From assembly GCA_963800865.1 (NCBI GenBank), contig CAWDCL010000004.1, positions 1,922,001 to 1,986,000 on the forward strand: a stretch of DNA of 64,000 bases, in the 5' to 3' direction. The notes under the pieces were generated by a model. The model was not told the DNA's origin, did not search any database, and was given only the letters and a program-made list of their open reading frames with translations. The translations under genes and the position numbers were made by a program. This document shows, piece by piece, positions 38,017-46,858 of the stretch (position 1 is its first letter; every line of letters begins with the position of its first letter). The DNA comes from JALOKP01 sp963800865. GTDB taxonomy: Bacteria > Acidobacteriota > Polarisedimenticolia > J045.

Positions 38017-38372
38017 GCGACCAGTTGATTCGCAGCGTCGAGGCACCGTATCTCAAGGACGAGGTGCCGGATTTCCGCTCCGGCGACACGGTGCGCGTTC
38101 ACGTCCGGGTCCGCGAAGGCGAGAAGGAGCGCATCCAGGTCTACCAGGGCGTCGTGGTCGGCCGCAAGAGCGGCAAGCACACGACCCGCGCCTCGTTCCG
38201 CGTGCGCAAGATCAGCAGCGGCGTCGGCGTGGAGCGCGTGTTTCCGCTGCACTCGCCGCTGGTGGCGAAGATCGAGGTCGTGCAGCGCGGCCTGGTCCGG
38301 CGCTCGAAGCTGTACTACCTGAGGGGCCTCTCCGGCAAGGCCGCGAGAATCCGGGAGCGCCGCCAGGCCTGA
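38013..38372 (+). CDS. rplS: 50S ribosomal protein L19
   Basis: The 119-residue protein contains the L19 core PDFRSGDTVRVHVRVREGEKERIQ (in pieces), YQGVVVGRKSGKHTTRASF, and VERVFPLHSPLV with RSKLYYLRGLSGKAARI at the end. ATG at 38013 overlaps the trmD stop. Ends the ribosomal operon; the next gene starts three bases downstream. Confidence 0.96.
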   Translation: MSDQLIRSVEAPYLKDEVPDFRSGDTVRVHVRVREGEKERIQVYQGVVVGRKSGKHTTRASFRVRKISSGVGVERVFPLHSPLVAKIEVVQRGLVRRSKLYYLRGLSGKAARIRERRQA

Positions 38373-38375
38373 CCG

Positions 38376-40220
38376 GTGGCCGACGACCGCCGTCAACTCC
38401 TCGAAGAAGCCGAGCGACAGGCCCGGAAGGGGAACCTGTCGGCTGCGGCCACCTGCTACCGGAAGCTGCTCGAGAAGACGCCCCACGACGCCGGCCTCCT
38501 GCAGCGGCTCGGGGACGCGCTGGCCCGGAGCGGGCAGGACGCCGAGGCCCGCGCGACGCTCCGCCGCCTGGCCGACCTGCACTGGAAGACCGGGCTGCGG
38601 TCGCGCGCGATCGCCTCGCTGCGCCGCGCCGTGCGGCTCGGGCAGCCCGATCCCGAGGCGCTCGAGCTGCTCGGCGATCGCTGCCTCGAGGCCGGGCTGG
38701 CGGCAGACGCCCGCGAGCCCCTGCTCGAGGCGTCCGCGCTCCGCGAGCAGGCCGGAGAGGTCGTCGAGGCCGCGGGGATCCTGGAGAAACTGATCCAGGC
38801 CCTGCCGCGCGATCTCACGGTGCGCGAGCAGCTGCTGCGGCTGACCGCCGGCCACGGCGCCCCCCGGCTGCACGTGCGCGCGCTCTGCCTCGCGGCGGAA
38901 GGGCGTGCGTACGCGGGACGGGCGAGCGAGACGCTCGAGGCGCTGGCGCAGGCGCTCGACCACGGCGGCGAGGACCTTCCGGCGCTGGAGTTCCTTCCCG
39001 CGATCGTCCCGGCGCTCGCCACGCTCCCCGCGTCCGCATTTCCCTCGCGGCTGGACGGAGTCGGCGCCGCCGCGGCCGCGGCCTGGATCGTGCTGCGCGC
39101 CGCGGCGCTGACCCAGCTCGGCCACGCCGACGCGATCACGGAACTGCGCGCCGCGGCCGACGAAGGAGAGCCGTTTCCGGCGCGCGCCCGGCTCTGGGCC
39201 GGCCGCGTCTTCCTGTCGCACCTCATGCTCTCCCACGCCGAGACCGCGATCGACGGCGCGGCGGCCGAACTGCAGGACCGGGCCGAGCTCCGGCAGGAGG
39301 TTCTGGACGCACTTGGCGCGCTCCTGGCGCGCAGCCCCGGCAACGAGCTGGCGGAGGCCTGGAGATCGCGCTACGCGCCGGCCGCTCCCGCGCCCGCGGA
39401 GCGCAAGGGACCGGGGCGCAGCGCGCGTCCGGCCGAGCCCGCACCCGCCGCGCCGCGCAGCGAGGAACCGTTCCCCCCGGAGATCGTGGCGAAGTTGGTC
39501 GAGGCGCGATCGTTTCTCGACCACCGCCTCCCCGATCGGGCGCTCGAGGCCCTGACCTCGATCCCGGCCGCGTGGCGCGAGCGCGAGGAGGTGGCCGCGC
39601 TGGTCCGGACCGCCGCCGCGGCGGCAACCCGCCGCTCCGAGTCCTCCAACACCGGTCGGACGAGGCCCGAACCGCCGCCGCCGCTGCGCGCGGATCACGA
39701 GGCCGACGAGGACGGCCTGCTGCTGGTGCTCGACCTCGACGGCGCCGATGCCGGCCGGGCAGCCGGCGTCGCTCCTCCGGCGCCTCCCGCCGCTCCCGGG
39801 CCCGGCAGCCCCGACCTGCGCGAGCTCGACCGCGCGCTCCGCCAGTTCATGTCGGAGGAGGACGCCGAGACCGAGTACCAGATGGCGATCGGCCTGCTCG
39901 AGATGGAACTCAACGAGCAGGCGATCCCGCTGCTGGAGAACCTCCTGACGAGCCGTGACCGTGCGGCCGATGCCGCACTCTCGCTGGCCCGGCTGCACGA
40001 GGACCTGGGGGACCGCGAGGCCGCGGAGCGGGCCGCACGGGCCGGGCTCGAGGTCACGGGCGACGACCGTCCTTCGCAGCGCGCGCAGCTGCTCTCGGTC
40101 TACGCCGAGCTCTGCGATGGACGCGGGGCGGGCGAGGAGGCCGCGGCAGCGCGCGACGAGCTGACGGCGATCCTCCTGGCCCATCCCGAGCTGCAGGGAC
40201 CCGGGGAGAGCGGGCCGTGA
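38376..40220 (+). CDS. Large cytoplasmic TPR-like protein of unknown function
   Basis: The 614-residue protein has no signal peptide. N-terminal TPR repeats cover residues ~1-150 (GNLSAAATCYRKLLEKTPHDAGLLQRLGDALA), an Ala-rich helical middle follows, then a Pro/Ala/Arg low-complexity linker (about 340-380 and 440-490) and a second TPR block at the C-terminus (ETEYQMAIGLLEMELNEQAIPL). GTG start three bases after rplS, so transcribed with the ribosomal operon. Probably a scaffold; I do not recognise a more specific family. Confidence 0.65.
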   Translation: MADDRRQLLEEAERQARKGNLSAAATCYRKLLEKTPHDAGLLQRLGDALARSGQDAEARATLRRLADLHWKTGLRSRAIASLRRAVRLGQPDPEALELLGDRCLEAGLAADAREPLLEASALREQAGEVVEAAGILEKLIQALPRDLTVREQLLRLTAGHGAPRLHVRALCLAAEGRAYAGRASETLEALAQALDHGGEDLPALEFLPAIVPALATLPASAFPSRLDGVGAAAAAAWIVLRAAALTQLGHADAITELRAAADEGEPFPARARLWAGRVFLSHLMLSHAETAIDGAAAELQDRAELRQEVLDALGALLARSPGNELAEAWRSRYAPAAPAPAERKGPGRSARPAEPAPAAPRSEEPFPPEIVAKLVEARSFLDHRLPDRALEALTSIPAAWREREEVAALVRTAAAAATRRSESSNTGRTRPEPPPPLRADHEADEDGLLLVLDLDGADAGRAAGVAPPAPPAAPGPGSPDLRELDRALRQFMSEEDAETEYQMAIGLLEMELNEQAIPLLENLLTSRDRAADAALSLARLHEDLGDREAAERAARAGLEVTGDDRPSQRAQLLSVYAELCDGRGAGEEAAAARDELTAILLAHPELQGPGESGP

Positions 40221-40251
40221 CCCGCATCGCGCTCCGCCCGGACGGCTCGCA

Positions 40252-41073
40252 ATGACGGACGCACCGCTCCTCGCCACGCTCGCAGGCGGTTCGGAGGAGG
40301 GCGCCCGCGCGATGGCACGCGACGAGAGCCTGGTCCGCTACCTGGTGCGCACCGGGACGCCGACGATCGTCCTGCGCGGCCACGGATGGCTCCGCCCGAC
40401 TGTCAGCCTGGGACGGGGACAGGCGCCTCCCGCGGGGCTGCCCGCCGAGGCGGCGGCGCTCGGTGTCGACGTCGTCCGCCGGCCGACCGGGGGGGGATGG
40501 CTGCTCCACCTGCCGGGCGACCTGGCCGTGACGATGGCGCTTTCCGGTCCGCTGCGGGCCGGGGAATTCCGCCGCGCGGCGCGGTCGACGTCGCAGGCGA
40601 TCGCGCTCGGGCTCGCAGCCTGCGGGCGCCCGGCGCTCGTCTTCACCGGATTGACCCGTCCCGCCGCGCGGGCCGAGGTCTGCTTCCAGCGGGCCGATCG
40701 CGACGAGGTCGTGCTGGGCGCGACGAAGGTCGCCGGCGTCGCGCTGGCCCGCTTCGGGCAGGCGGCGATGGTGCAGGCCGCGTTGCCGCTCGCGGCGGCC
40801 CCGCCGGAACTGGGCGGGTTCGCCGCGCGCTGGGACGCGAACCGCGCCCCGGCCGCGGCCGAGTGCGTGGGCATCGACCGCGAGGCGCTCTGGCGCGGCA
40901 CGGTCGACGCACTGGCGCGCATCGTCGACCTTCAGCCCCACGTGTGGCACTGGCCGGGTCCCGCGCTCCGCGACGCGGAGGACCTGCGCGTCCGCGTCTA
41001 CGCCGATCCGTTCACCCGTGGACGCACGGAGACGGTGGCTCCGCAGGGCGACGTGGGCGGCGGCGCGCGATGA
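40252..41073 (+). CDS. Lipoate/octanoate transferase family protein (LplA/LipM-like)
   Basis: The 273-residue protein has the BPL/LplA/LipB fold motifs RRPTGGGWLLHLPGDLAVTMALSG (residues ~80-100) and, near 145, EVCFQRADRDEVVLGATKVAG, where the Cys-Phe and the GxxKVAG Lys match the catalytic region of LipM-type octanoyltransferases. It would move an octanoyl or lipoyl group to the lipoyl domains of 2-oxoacid dehydrogenases or the glycine cleavage H protein. LplA cannot be excluded; no lipA or lipoyl-enzyme gene is nearby. Confidence 0.7.
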   Translation: MTDAPLLATLAGGSEEGARAMARDESLVRYLVRTGTPTIVLRGHGWLRPTVSLGRGQAPPAGLPAEAAALGVDVVRRPTGGGWLLHLPGDLAVTMALSGPLRAGEFRRAARSTSQAIALGLAACGRPALVFTGLTRPAARAEVCFQRADRDEVVLGATKVAGVALARFGQAAMVQAALPLAAAPPELGGFAARWDANRAPAAAECVGIDREALWRGTVDALARIVDLQPHVWHWPGPALRDAEDLRVRVYADPFTRGRTETVAPQGDVGGGAR

Positions 41074-41786
41074 GCCGGCGCGCGGCCGCCGGCGCGCTGG
41101 TCGCGTTGCTGGCGCTTTCGTGCCGCAGCCTGCCCGCGACGTCGCCCGCCGGCGGCAGCACCGGCACGGTTCCGCTGCAGGTCGTGCACCGGGCCGCCCG
41201 CAGCGCGTCCGGCGCGCTCACTCCCGCCGCCGCGGCCGGGCTCGCGGACGGCGCCGCGCTCGCCGCGTTCCCGGAGCAGTTGCCGCTCGACGCCTGGACC
41301 GCGGTCGCGCGTGGCCGGGGCGAGATCGTACTGATCGCGGCGCCGCCGGGTGGCGCGATCGCGGAGGCGGTCGTCGACCGGCTGCGGGCCGCCGCCGCGG
41401 GCCGCCTGGTCGTCGTCTGCGACTCGCCCGCCGACATCGAGGCGAAGGAGCTGCGCGAGGCGGCCGTCGTGCTCGTGGTCTCGCCGGCCTGGACCGACGG
41501 GGCCGTGGCTCCCGATCCGCAGCGCGTCGCAGCGGAGATCGCGCAGCGGGGTGGCGCACGCCCGCGGCTGGTCGTCGCGGACCTCACCACGGTGCAGATC
41601 GGGGAGGAGACCTGGCCGGCGGACCAGATCGTCGCGGGAACCGATCCGGCGCGGGTGGGACTGGTGACCGAGTTCGTGCTCGCCGCGCGCGCGGCGCGCG
41701 CGCTTCCCGACGCGGCCGCGATCGCGAAGCGCCGTGGCCTGCCCGAGGAGGCGGCACATTGGGAGGTCGCGGTGATCGCCGACTGA
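41070..41786 (+). CDS. Lipoprotein of unknown function
   Basis: A 238-residue protein with N-terminal signal MSRRAAAGALVALLALSCRS (lipobox LALSC, Cys at residue 18). The rest alternates beta strands and Ala-rich helices, with strings such as GEIVLIAAPPGGAIAEAVVDRL, RLVVVCDSPADIEAKEL, AAVVLVVSPAWTDGAVAPD and RLVVADLTTVQIGEETWPADQI, giving a Rossmann-like impression. No known motif recognised. ATGA overlap with the lipoyl-transfer gene; convergent with the PBP gene 22 bases away. Confidence 0.5.
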   Translation: MSRRAAAGALVALLALSCRSLPATSPAGGSTGTVPLQVVHRAARSASGALTPAAAAGLADGAALAAFPEQLPLDAWTAVARGRGEIVLIAAPPGGAIAEAVVDRLRAAAAGRLVVVCDSPADIEAKELREAAVVLVVSPAWTDGAVAPDPQRVAAEIAQRGGARPRLVVADLTTVQIGEETWPADQIVAGTDPARVGLVTEFVLAARAARALPDAAAIAKRRGLPEEAAHWEVAVIAD

Positions 41787-41808
41787 TCCCGCTCCGCGCG
41801 GCCCGGGC

Positions 41809-44457
41809 TCAGCGCAGGTCCAGGTCCTCTTCCAACGGCTGGACCCGCCGCGAGCGGTTGACGCGGATCGCGCGCGCGGTCCCCGAGCCGCCGCTGCCGT
41901 TCTCCCGGTCGATCTGCGCGGCCTCGCGGGCCAGGGGGAGGCGCGTGACGTAGCGCGCCCATCCGTCCGCATCCCAACCGAGCGGGATCGAGGCCACGGC
42001 GAGCATCGGTCCGGTGGCCTCGCCTGAGCCCTCGGCGACGCGACGGGCCGCCGTCCAGGTCAGGGTCTGACCTCCCGGCGAGATCGAGAAGCGATCCGGT
42101 GACTGCGCGACCAGGCGCGCGGCCTCCTCGGGCGTCAGCGCGAGGGTGCCGTTCGCGCGGAGCGTGTAGCGCTGGAGCTGGAGCGGCAGCTCGACCCGGG
42201 CGAGGTCGGCACTGCGGCACTCGCGCACCGGTTCCTTTCCGCTCGGCAGCAGTTCCGTCACGGTGGCGCCGCAGCCCGGGGCCGACCCCGGCAGCAGGCC
42301 GGTCCGGCCGTTCAGCTCGACCGTCGTGAGGCCGGCCGGCACGGCGAAGCGCTCGACGGGGGCGTCGGCGAGCGCCTCCTTCAGGAACGCGGTCCAGATC
42401 GGCAGCGCGGCCGTCGCCCCCGTCTCGCCGCGCCCGAGCGTCTTGCGCTGGTCCAGTCCGACCCACACCCCGACCACGAGCCGCGGGGTGTAGCCGATGA
42501 ACCAGGCGTCCGAGTAATCGTCGGTCGTCCCGGTCTTGCCGGCGACCGGGAAGCCCAGCGAGAGCGCGTCGCGCGCGGTGCCCCGCTCGACCACCCCGCG
42601 CAGCAGCGAGGTCATCATCCCGGCGACCTCCGGCGACAGGACCTCGGTCGTCTCCGGTTTCACGGACCAGGCGGTCGTTCCGTCGGGGTTGACCACCCGC
42701 CGTACCAGTTGCGGCGTCACGAGGATGCCGCCGTTGTCGAACGCGCCGTACGCTGCGACGAGGTCGAGCAGCGTCACCTCGAACGCGCCGAGCGCCAGCG
42801 AAGGGTAGGGTTTGAGGTCGGTCGCGATCCCGAGCCGGCGCGCGAGGTCGACGGCGGGGTCGTAGCCGAGGGCATTGAGCAACTTGACGGTCGGGATGTT
42901 CCGCGAGTGCTCGAGCGCCGAGCGGAGCGTGACCAGCCCGGCGAACTTGCGGTCGTAGTTCTGGGGCGCGTAGGCCCCCGGCGATCCGGGGTCCGACAGC
43001 ACGATCGGTTCGTCGAGCACCAGCTGGTTGGGCGTGAAACCGTTCTCGAGCGCGGCCGCGAAGATGAATGGCTTGAACGCCGAGCCCGCCTGGCGCTTGG
43101 CCTGGACCGCGCGATTGAACTCCGAGCGCCCGAAGTTCCGGCCGCCGACCAGCGCCAGGACTTCTCCCGTTGCCGGATCGAGCGCGACCAGCGCCGCCTC
43201 GACCTCCGATTCGCCGGCCAGCCGCGCCTTCGTGATCTGGCCGCCCGGGGTCGCCTCGAGGACCCGGATCTTCGTCAGCGTCCGGGGCGGGAGGGCGCGC
43301 TCGAGGCGCGTGATCCCGCTCCACGCCACTTCCGGCATCCCGAAGGTCAGGCGCTGGTCGCTGACGCGCAGCAGCGCCGACTCCGCGCTCGAGGAGAGCA
43401 CGAGCGCGGGGAGGATGTCGCCCGCGCGCGGGGCGCGCTGCCACGCCGGGTCGTCGAAGCCGGCAGGATCGGTCCCCTCCGGCAGCGGGACGCGCGGCGC
43501 GGGGTGCTTCCAGCGCTTGGCGTACGATTCGAGCCCGGCGGCGACCGCCCGCTCGGCGGCGGCCTGGAACGCGGGGTCGAGCGTCGTCTCGACCATCAGC
43601 CCGTCGCGGTAGAGCGCGTTGTCTCCGAACTGGCGCGCGACGCGGCGGCGCACCTCCTCGACGAAGTAGGTCGCCTCCGCAGCTCGCAGCCGGGGCTTGA
43701 CGAGCCCGAGAGGGGACTTCTTGGCCGCCGCAGCGAGGCGCTCTTCGAGATAGCCCTCGCGCACCATCCGGTCGAGGACGTGGTTACGGCGGCGCATCGC
43801 ACGTTCCGGGGACTTGATCGGCGAGAGCGACTCCGGTCGCTGGGGGAGGCCGGCCAGGAGCGCTGCCTCGGCCAGCGAGAGGTCGGCCGCACCCTTGTCG
43901 AAGAAGTAACGGGCGGCCGCCTCGAAGCCGTAGTTCCCGTGCCCGAGGTAGATCCGGTTGGCGTAGAGCTCGAGGATCTCGTCCTTCGAGTACTGCTTCT
44001 CGAGCAGCGCGGCCAGCACCGCCTCGCGCAGCTTCCGGCTGACGGTCTTCTGCGGGTGGAGCCAGATCCCGCGCGCCAGCTGCTGCGAGATCGTGCTCCC
44101 CCCCTCGAGGCCCCAGTCCAGCGAGAGTGCGCTGTTGACCAGCGCGCGCGCGATCGCCTGCGGATCGATTCCGACGTGGTCGTAGAAGCGCGGGTCCTCG
44201 GTCGCAAGCAGTCCCTTGATCAGCCACGGACTCATCCGCGAAAGCGGGACCGAGGTCCGGCGCTGCTCGGCGAAGCTCCAGTAGCGCTCGCCATCGCGAT
44301 CGAGCAGGATCGTCGATTGCGGCAGTTCCAGCGCCGACAGCTGTTCGAGGCCCGGGATGTCGCGCGACAGGACGACGGCGAACGCGATCCCGCCGAGGGC
44401 GGCGATGGCGTAGAGCGCGGCGAACAGCAGGAGGGTACGGCGCGGCGGCAGCTGCAT
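41809..44457 (-). CDS. Class A penicillin-binding protein (transglycosylase/transpeptidase)
   Basis: Bifunctional peptidoglycan synthase anchored in the inner membrane and active in the periplasm. The 882-residue protein has an N-terminal membrane helix (residues ~8-28), the GT51 motifs EDPRFYDHVGIDP, GGSTISQQLARGIWL and RKLREAVLAALLE, then the transpeptidase domain with the nucleophile in GSAFKPFIF, SRN and KTG in FPVAGKTGTTDDYSDAW, and a C-terminal extension of ~180 residues. Resembles PBP1A or PBP1C; not resolved. TAGAAT stands six bases before the ATG, so the mRNA may be leaderless. Confidence 0.9.
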   Translation of the reverse strand: MQLPPRRTLLLFAALYAIAALGGIAFAVVLSRDIPGLEQLSALELPQSTILLDRDGERYWSFAEQRRTSVPLSRMSPWLIKGLLATEDPRFYDHVGIDPQAIARALVNSALSLDWGLEGGSTISQQLARGIWLHPQKTVSRKLREAVLAALLEKQYSKDEILELYANRIYLGHGNYGFEAAARYFFDKGAADLSLAEAALLAGLPQRPESLSPIKSPERAMRRRNHVLDRMVREGYLEERLAAAAKKSPLGLVKPRLRAAEATYFVEEVRRRVARQFGDNALYRDGLMVETTLDPAFQAAAERAVAAGLESYAKRWKHPAPRVPLPEGTDPAGFDDPAWQRAPRAGDILPALVLSSSAESALLRVSDQRLTFGMPEVAWSGITRLERALPPRTLTKIRVLEATPGGQITKARLAGESEVEAALVALDPATGEVLALVGGRNFGRSEFNRAVQAKRQAGSAFKPFIFAAALENGFTPNQLVLDEPIVLSDPGSPGAYAPQNYDRKFAGLVTLRSALEHSRNIPTVKLLNALGYDPAVDLARRLGIATDLKPYPSLALGAFEVTLLDLVAAYGAFDNGGILVTPQLVRRVVNPDGTTAWSVKPETTEVLSPEVAGMMTSLLRGVVERGTARDALSLGFPVAGKTGTTDDYSDAWFIGYTPRLVVGVWVGLDQRKTLGRGETGATAALPIWTAFLKEALADAPVERFAVPAGLTTVELNGRTGLLPGSAPGCGATVTELLPSGKEPVRECRSADLARVELPLQLQRYTLRANGTLALTPEEAARLVAQSPDRFSISPGGQTLTWTAARRVAEGSGEATGPMLAVASIPLGWDADGWARYVTRLPLAREAAQIDRENGSGGSGTARAIRVNRSRRVQPLEEDLDLR

Positions 44458-44463
44458 CGCCCG

Positions 44464-44469
44464 ATTCTA
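44464..44469 (-). promoter_or_regulatory. -10 element (TAGAAT) of the PBP gene, probably leaderless
   Basis: On the minus strand TAGAAT is followed by six bases (CGGGCG) and then the ATG at 44457. No clear -35 hexamer. Confidence 0.4.
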
Positions 44470-44566
44470 GCCCCGGCGGCCGGGGGTCGCCGGGGGGCTT
44501 TACAGGCCGCCCGCCGCGTGCGAGAACCGTCGCCTCGCGCACCGGCGGCGCGGAGGGGCAGGCTGC

Positions 44567-45889
44567 ATGGGGCGCAGGGCGGGGAAGGTCGACGGGCGCA
44601 CGGTCTGGTCGTGGGCACTCTACGACTGGGCCAACTCGGCCTTCGCGACCACCGTCGTCGCCGGCTTCTTCCCGGTCTTCTTCAAGGATTTCTGGAGCGC
44701 GGGGACCGAGCCGACGGTCAGCACGTTCTGGCTCGGCGTGACGCTCTCGCTGGCCGGGCTGACGGTCGCCGTCACGGCGCCGGTGCTGGGCAGCTTCGCC
44801 GACGGCGGGGGAGCCCGGAAGCGCTCGCTCGCGCTGTTCGCGGCGCTGGCGATCGCGATGACGGCGACCCTCCCGGCGATCCCGCGCGGCGCCTGGCCGG
44901 TCGCGGCGACGGTCTACGGTCTCGGGTACGTCTTCTGGCTCTGTTCGCTGGTCTTCTACGACTCGCTCCTCCCGTCGGTCAGCGACCCGGAGAACGTCGA
45001 CCGCGTCTCGAGCCTGGGGTTCGGCCTGGGCTACCTCGGCGGCGGCCTGCTGTTCGCGTTCAACGTGCTGATGACGCTCCGGCCCGAGCTCTTCGGGCTC
45101 GTCGGGCCCGGCGCCGACGAAGCGGCCCGCGCCGCCGGGACGCTGCGCGCGGTCCAGTTCTCGTTCCTCACGGTCGCCGCCTGGTGGGCCCTGTTCTCGA
45201 TCCCGCTGCTGGTCGCGGTGCCGGAGCCGGGCGAGTCCGGGCGGGTGCCCTTCGGCGTAGCGCTGCGGCGCGGCCTCGCGCAGCTGCGAGACACGTTCCA
45301 CGAGGTGCGCCGCTATCGCGTCGTGTTCGGCTTCCTGGTGGCCTACTGGCTCTACATCGACGGCGTCGACACGGTGATCACGATGGCCGTCGACTACGGG
45401 AAGTCGCTCGGGTTCCCCACGGCGACGCTGATCAGCGCGCTGCTGCTGGTCCAGTTCGTCGCCTTCCCCTGCGCGCTGGCGTTCGGCTGGGCCGGCCAGC
45501 GCTTCGGGCCGAAGCGGCCGATCCTGGCCGGGATCGGCGTGTACATCGTCGTCACCGCGCTCGCCACCCAGCTGACGGTCGAGCCGTGGATCGTGGGGGG
45601 GGTCTCGTTCAGTCCCTTCTACGTGCTGGCGATCCTGGTCGGGCTGGCGCAGGGCGGCGTGCAGGCGCTGTCGCGCTCGCTCTACACGCGGCTCATCCCG
45701 GCGGAGCGTACGGCGGAGTTCTTCGGGTTCTACAACATGGTGGGTCGCTTCGCGGCGATCATCGGACCGTTCCTGGTCGGCGTCGTCGGCCGCTTCACCG
45801 GCAGCCCGCGCGCGGGGATCGGTTCGATCGCGCTGCTGCTCGTGGTCGGCGGCGCGCTGCTGGCCCGCGTCGACCTCAGGGACCCGTAG
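44567..45889 (+). CDS. MFS transporter, UMF1/Atg22-like family
   Basis: The 440-residue protein begins VWSWALYDWANSAFATTVVAG, the hallmark of the UMF1 (Atg22-like) group of the major facilitator superfamily, and has about 12 hydrophobic helices with a central cytoplasmic loop (LRDTFHEVRRYRVVFGFLVAYW). Conserved LIPAERTAEFFGFYNMVGRFAAIIGP near the end. Related yeast Atg22 exports amino acids from the vacuole; bacterial substrates are undetermined. Divergent from the PBP gene. Ends RDP-stop, the last Pro and TAG being part of the palindromic repeat. Confidence 0.85.
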   Translation: MGRRAGKVDGRTVWSWALYDWANSAFATTVVAGFFPVFFKDFWSAGTEPTVSTFWLGVTLSLAGLTVAVTAPVLGSFADGGGARKRSLALFAALAIAMTATLPAIPRGAWPVAATVYGLGYVFWLCSLVFYDSLLPSVSDPENVDRVSSLGFGLGYLGGGLLFAFNVLMTLRPELFGLVGPGADEAARAAGTLRAVQFSFLTVAAWWALFSIPLLVAVPEPGESGRVPFGVALRRGLAQLRDTFHEVRRYRVVFGFLVAYWLYIDGVDTVITMAVDYGKSLGFPTATLISALLLVQFVAFPCALAFGWAGQRFGPKRPILAGIGVYIVVTALATQLTVEPWIVGGVSFSPFYVLAILVGLAQGGVQALSRSLYTRLIPAERTAEFFGFYNMVGRFAAIIGPFLVGVVGRFTGSPRAGIGSIALLLVVGGALLARVDLRDP

Positions 45890-45998
45890 GGGCCGGCCTC
45901 TGTGCCGGCCCGCGCCCTCTGTGGCGGCCCGCGCCCTCTGTGCCGGCCCGCGCCCTCTGTGGCGGCCCCGCGCCCAGCGCCGTCCCCGGCCCTACGGG
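45883..45998. repeat. Palindromic repeat, copy 2, with internal 19-bp tandem array (convergent junction)
   Basis: Ends are inverted copies: CCCGTAGGGGCCGG at 45883-45896 and CCGGCCCTACGGG at 45986-45998. Between them CTCTGTG recurs four times with 19-base period (45898, 45917, 45936, 45955), alternating tgcc and tggc after it. The left end supplies the stop of the MFS gene and the right end the stop of nadK, each reading CCG-TAG. Likely a two-way terminator or a small mobile palindromic element. Confidence 0.75.
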
Positions 45999-46858
45999 TG
46001 CCCCCAGCCCAGCTTGCTGCGCAGCACGCTGAAGAACGAGCGCCCGGGCCGGCGCACCAGGGTCGTTGAGAAGGCGGCGCGCTCGACCGTCACGCTCTCC
46101 CCGGGGAGGAGCGGGAACGCGACCTGGCCGTCCATCGTGACCTGCACCGTCGTTCCCGGGCGCCCCTCGGGCAGCACGACCCGGATCCGGGTCGATCCGG
46201 GCAGCACCAGCGGGCGCTGCGAGAGGGAGTGCGGGCAGATCGGCGTGACGAGCAGGGCGTCGACCGAGGGGACGACCACCGGTCCGCCCGCCGACAGGCT
46301 GTAGGCGGTCGAGCCGGTCGGCGTCGACAGGATCAGGCCGTCGGCGCGGTAGTCGGTCACCCACTCGGCATCGATGTAGAGCGAGAGCGTGAACAGCCGC
46401 ACCGCGCTCGAACTGGAGATCACGACGTCGTTCAGCGCCAGGTGCTGGTCGCGCGGCAGGTCGTCGTTGTGCGAGACCGCCAGCATTGGACGCCGCTCGA
46501 GCGGCGCCCGACCGGCGAGCGCGGCCGCCAGGACGTCGTCGATTTCATCGCAACGCAGCTCGGTGAGGAAACCGAGGTGCCCGAGGTTGATCCCGAGGAT
46601 CGGCGTCTCGCGCGCCCCGATCGCGCGGGCCGAGGCGAGCAGCGTCCCGTCGCCCCCGATCACGACCGCGAGGTCGGCGCGCTGCGCCCCTTCCTCGCGC
46701 GACACGAACGACGTCAGCCCCAGCGTGCGGGCCGTGTCCTCGTCGGCGAGCGGCTCGCAGCCGAGCCGGTCGAGGCTCGAGAAGACGCGCCGCAGGACGG
46801 CCGGTGCGTCGGGGTGCGGCTTGCTGAAGACGGCGACCGCACGCTGGTCAGCTGGCAT
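45992..46858 (-). CDS. nadK: NAD kinase
   Basis: Phosphorylates NAD to NADP. The 288-residue protein has the GGDG motif in VVIGGDGTLLASARAIG, NLGHLGFLTEL, the NDVVIS segment, and LSTPTGSTAYSLSAGGP. Start is the ATG at 46858 (MPADQRAVAVFSKP); it overlaps the tlyA stop by 11 bases, giving translational coupling. Ends GHP-stop in the palindromic repeat. Last gene of the zapA-rny-xse operon. Confidence 0.95.
   Translation of the reverse strand: MPADQRAVAVFSKPHPDAPAVLRRVFSSLDRLGCEPLADEDTARTLGLTSFVSREEGAQRADLAVVIGGDGTLLASARAIGARETPILGINLGHLGFLTELRCDEIDDVLAAALAGRAPLERRPMLAVSHNDDLPRDQHLALNDVVISSSSAVRLFTLSLYIDAEWVTDYRADGLILSTPTGSTAYSLSAGGPVVVPSVDALLVTPICPHSLSQRPLVLPGSTRIRVVLPEGRPGTTVQVTMDGQVAFPLLPGESVTVERAAFSTTLVRRPGRSFFSVLRSKLGWGHP

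Noticed and set aside
45898..45961. Four regularly spaced units that might suggest a CRISPR array
   Set aside because: The 19-base period has no separate spacers, and there are no cas genes nearby.
42709..46032. Long plus-strand frame opposite the PBP gene and running through the MFS gene
   Set aside because: Low-complexity Arg/Gly translation; PBP and MFS frames have full family motifs.
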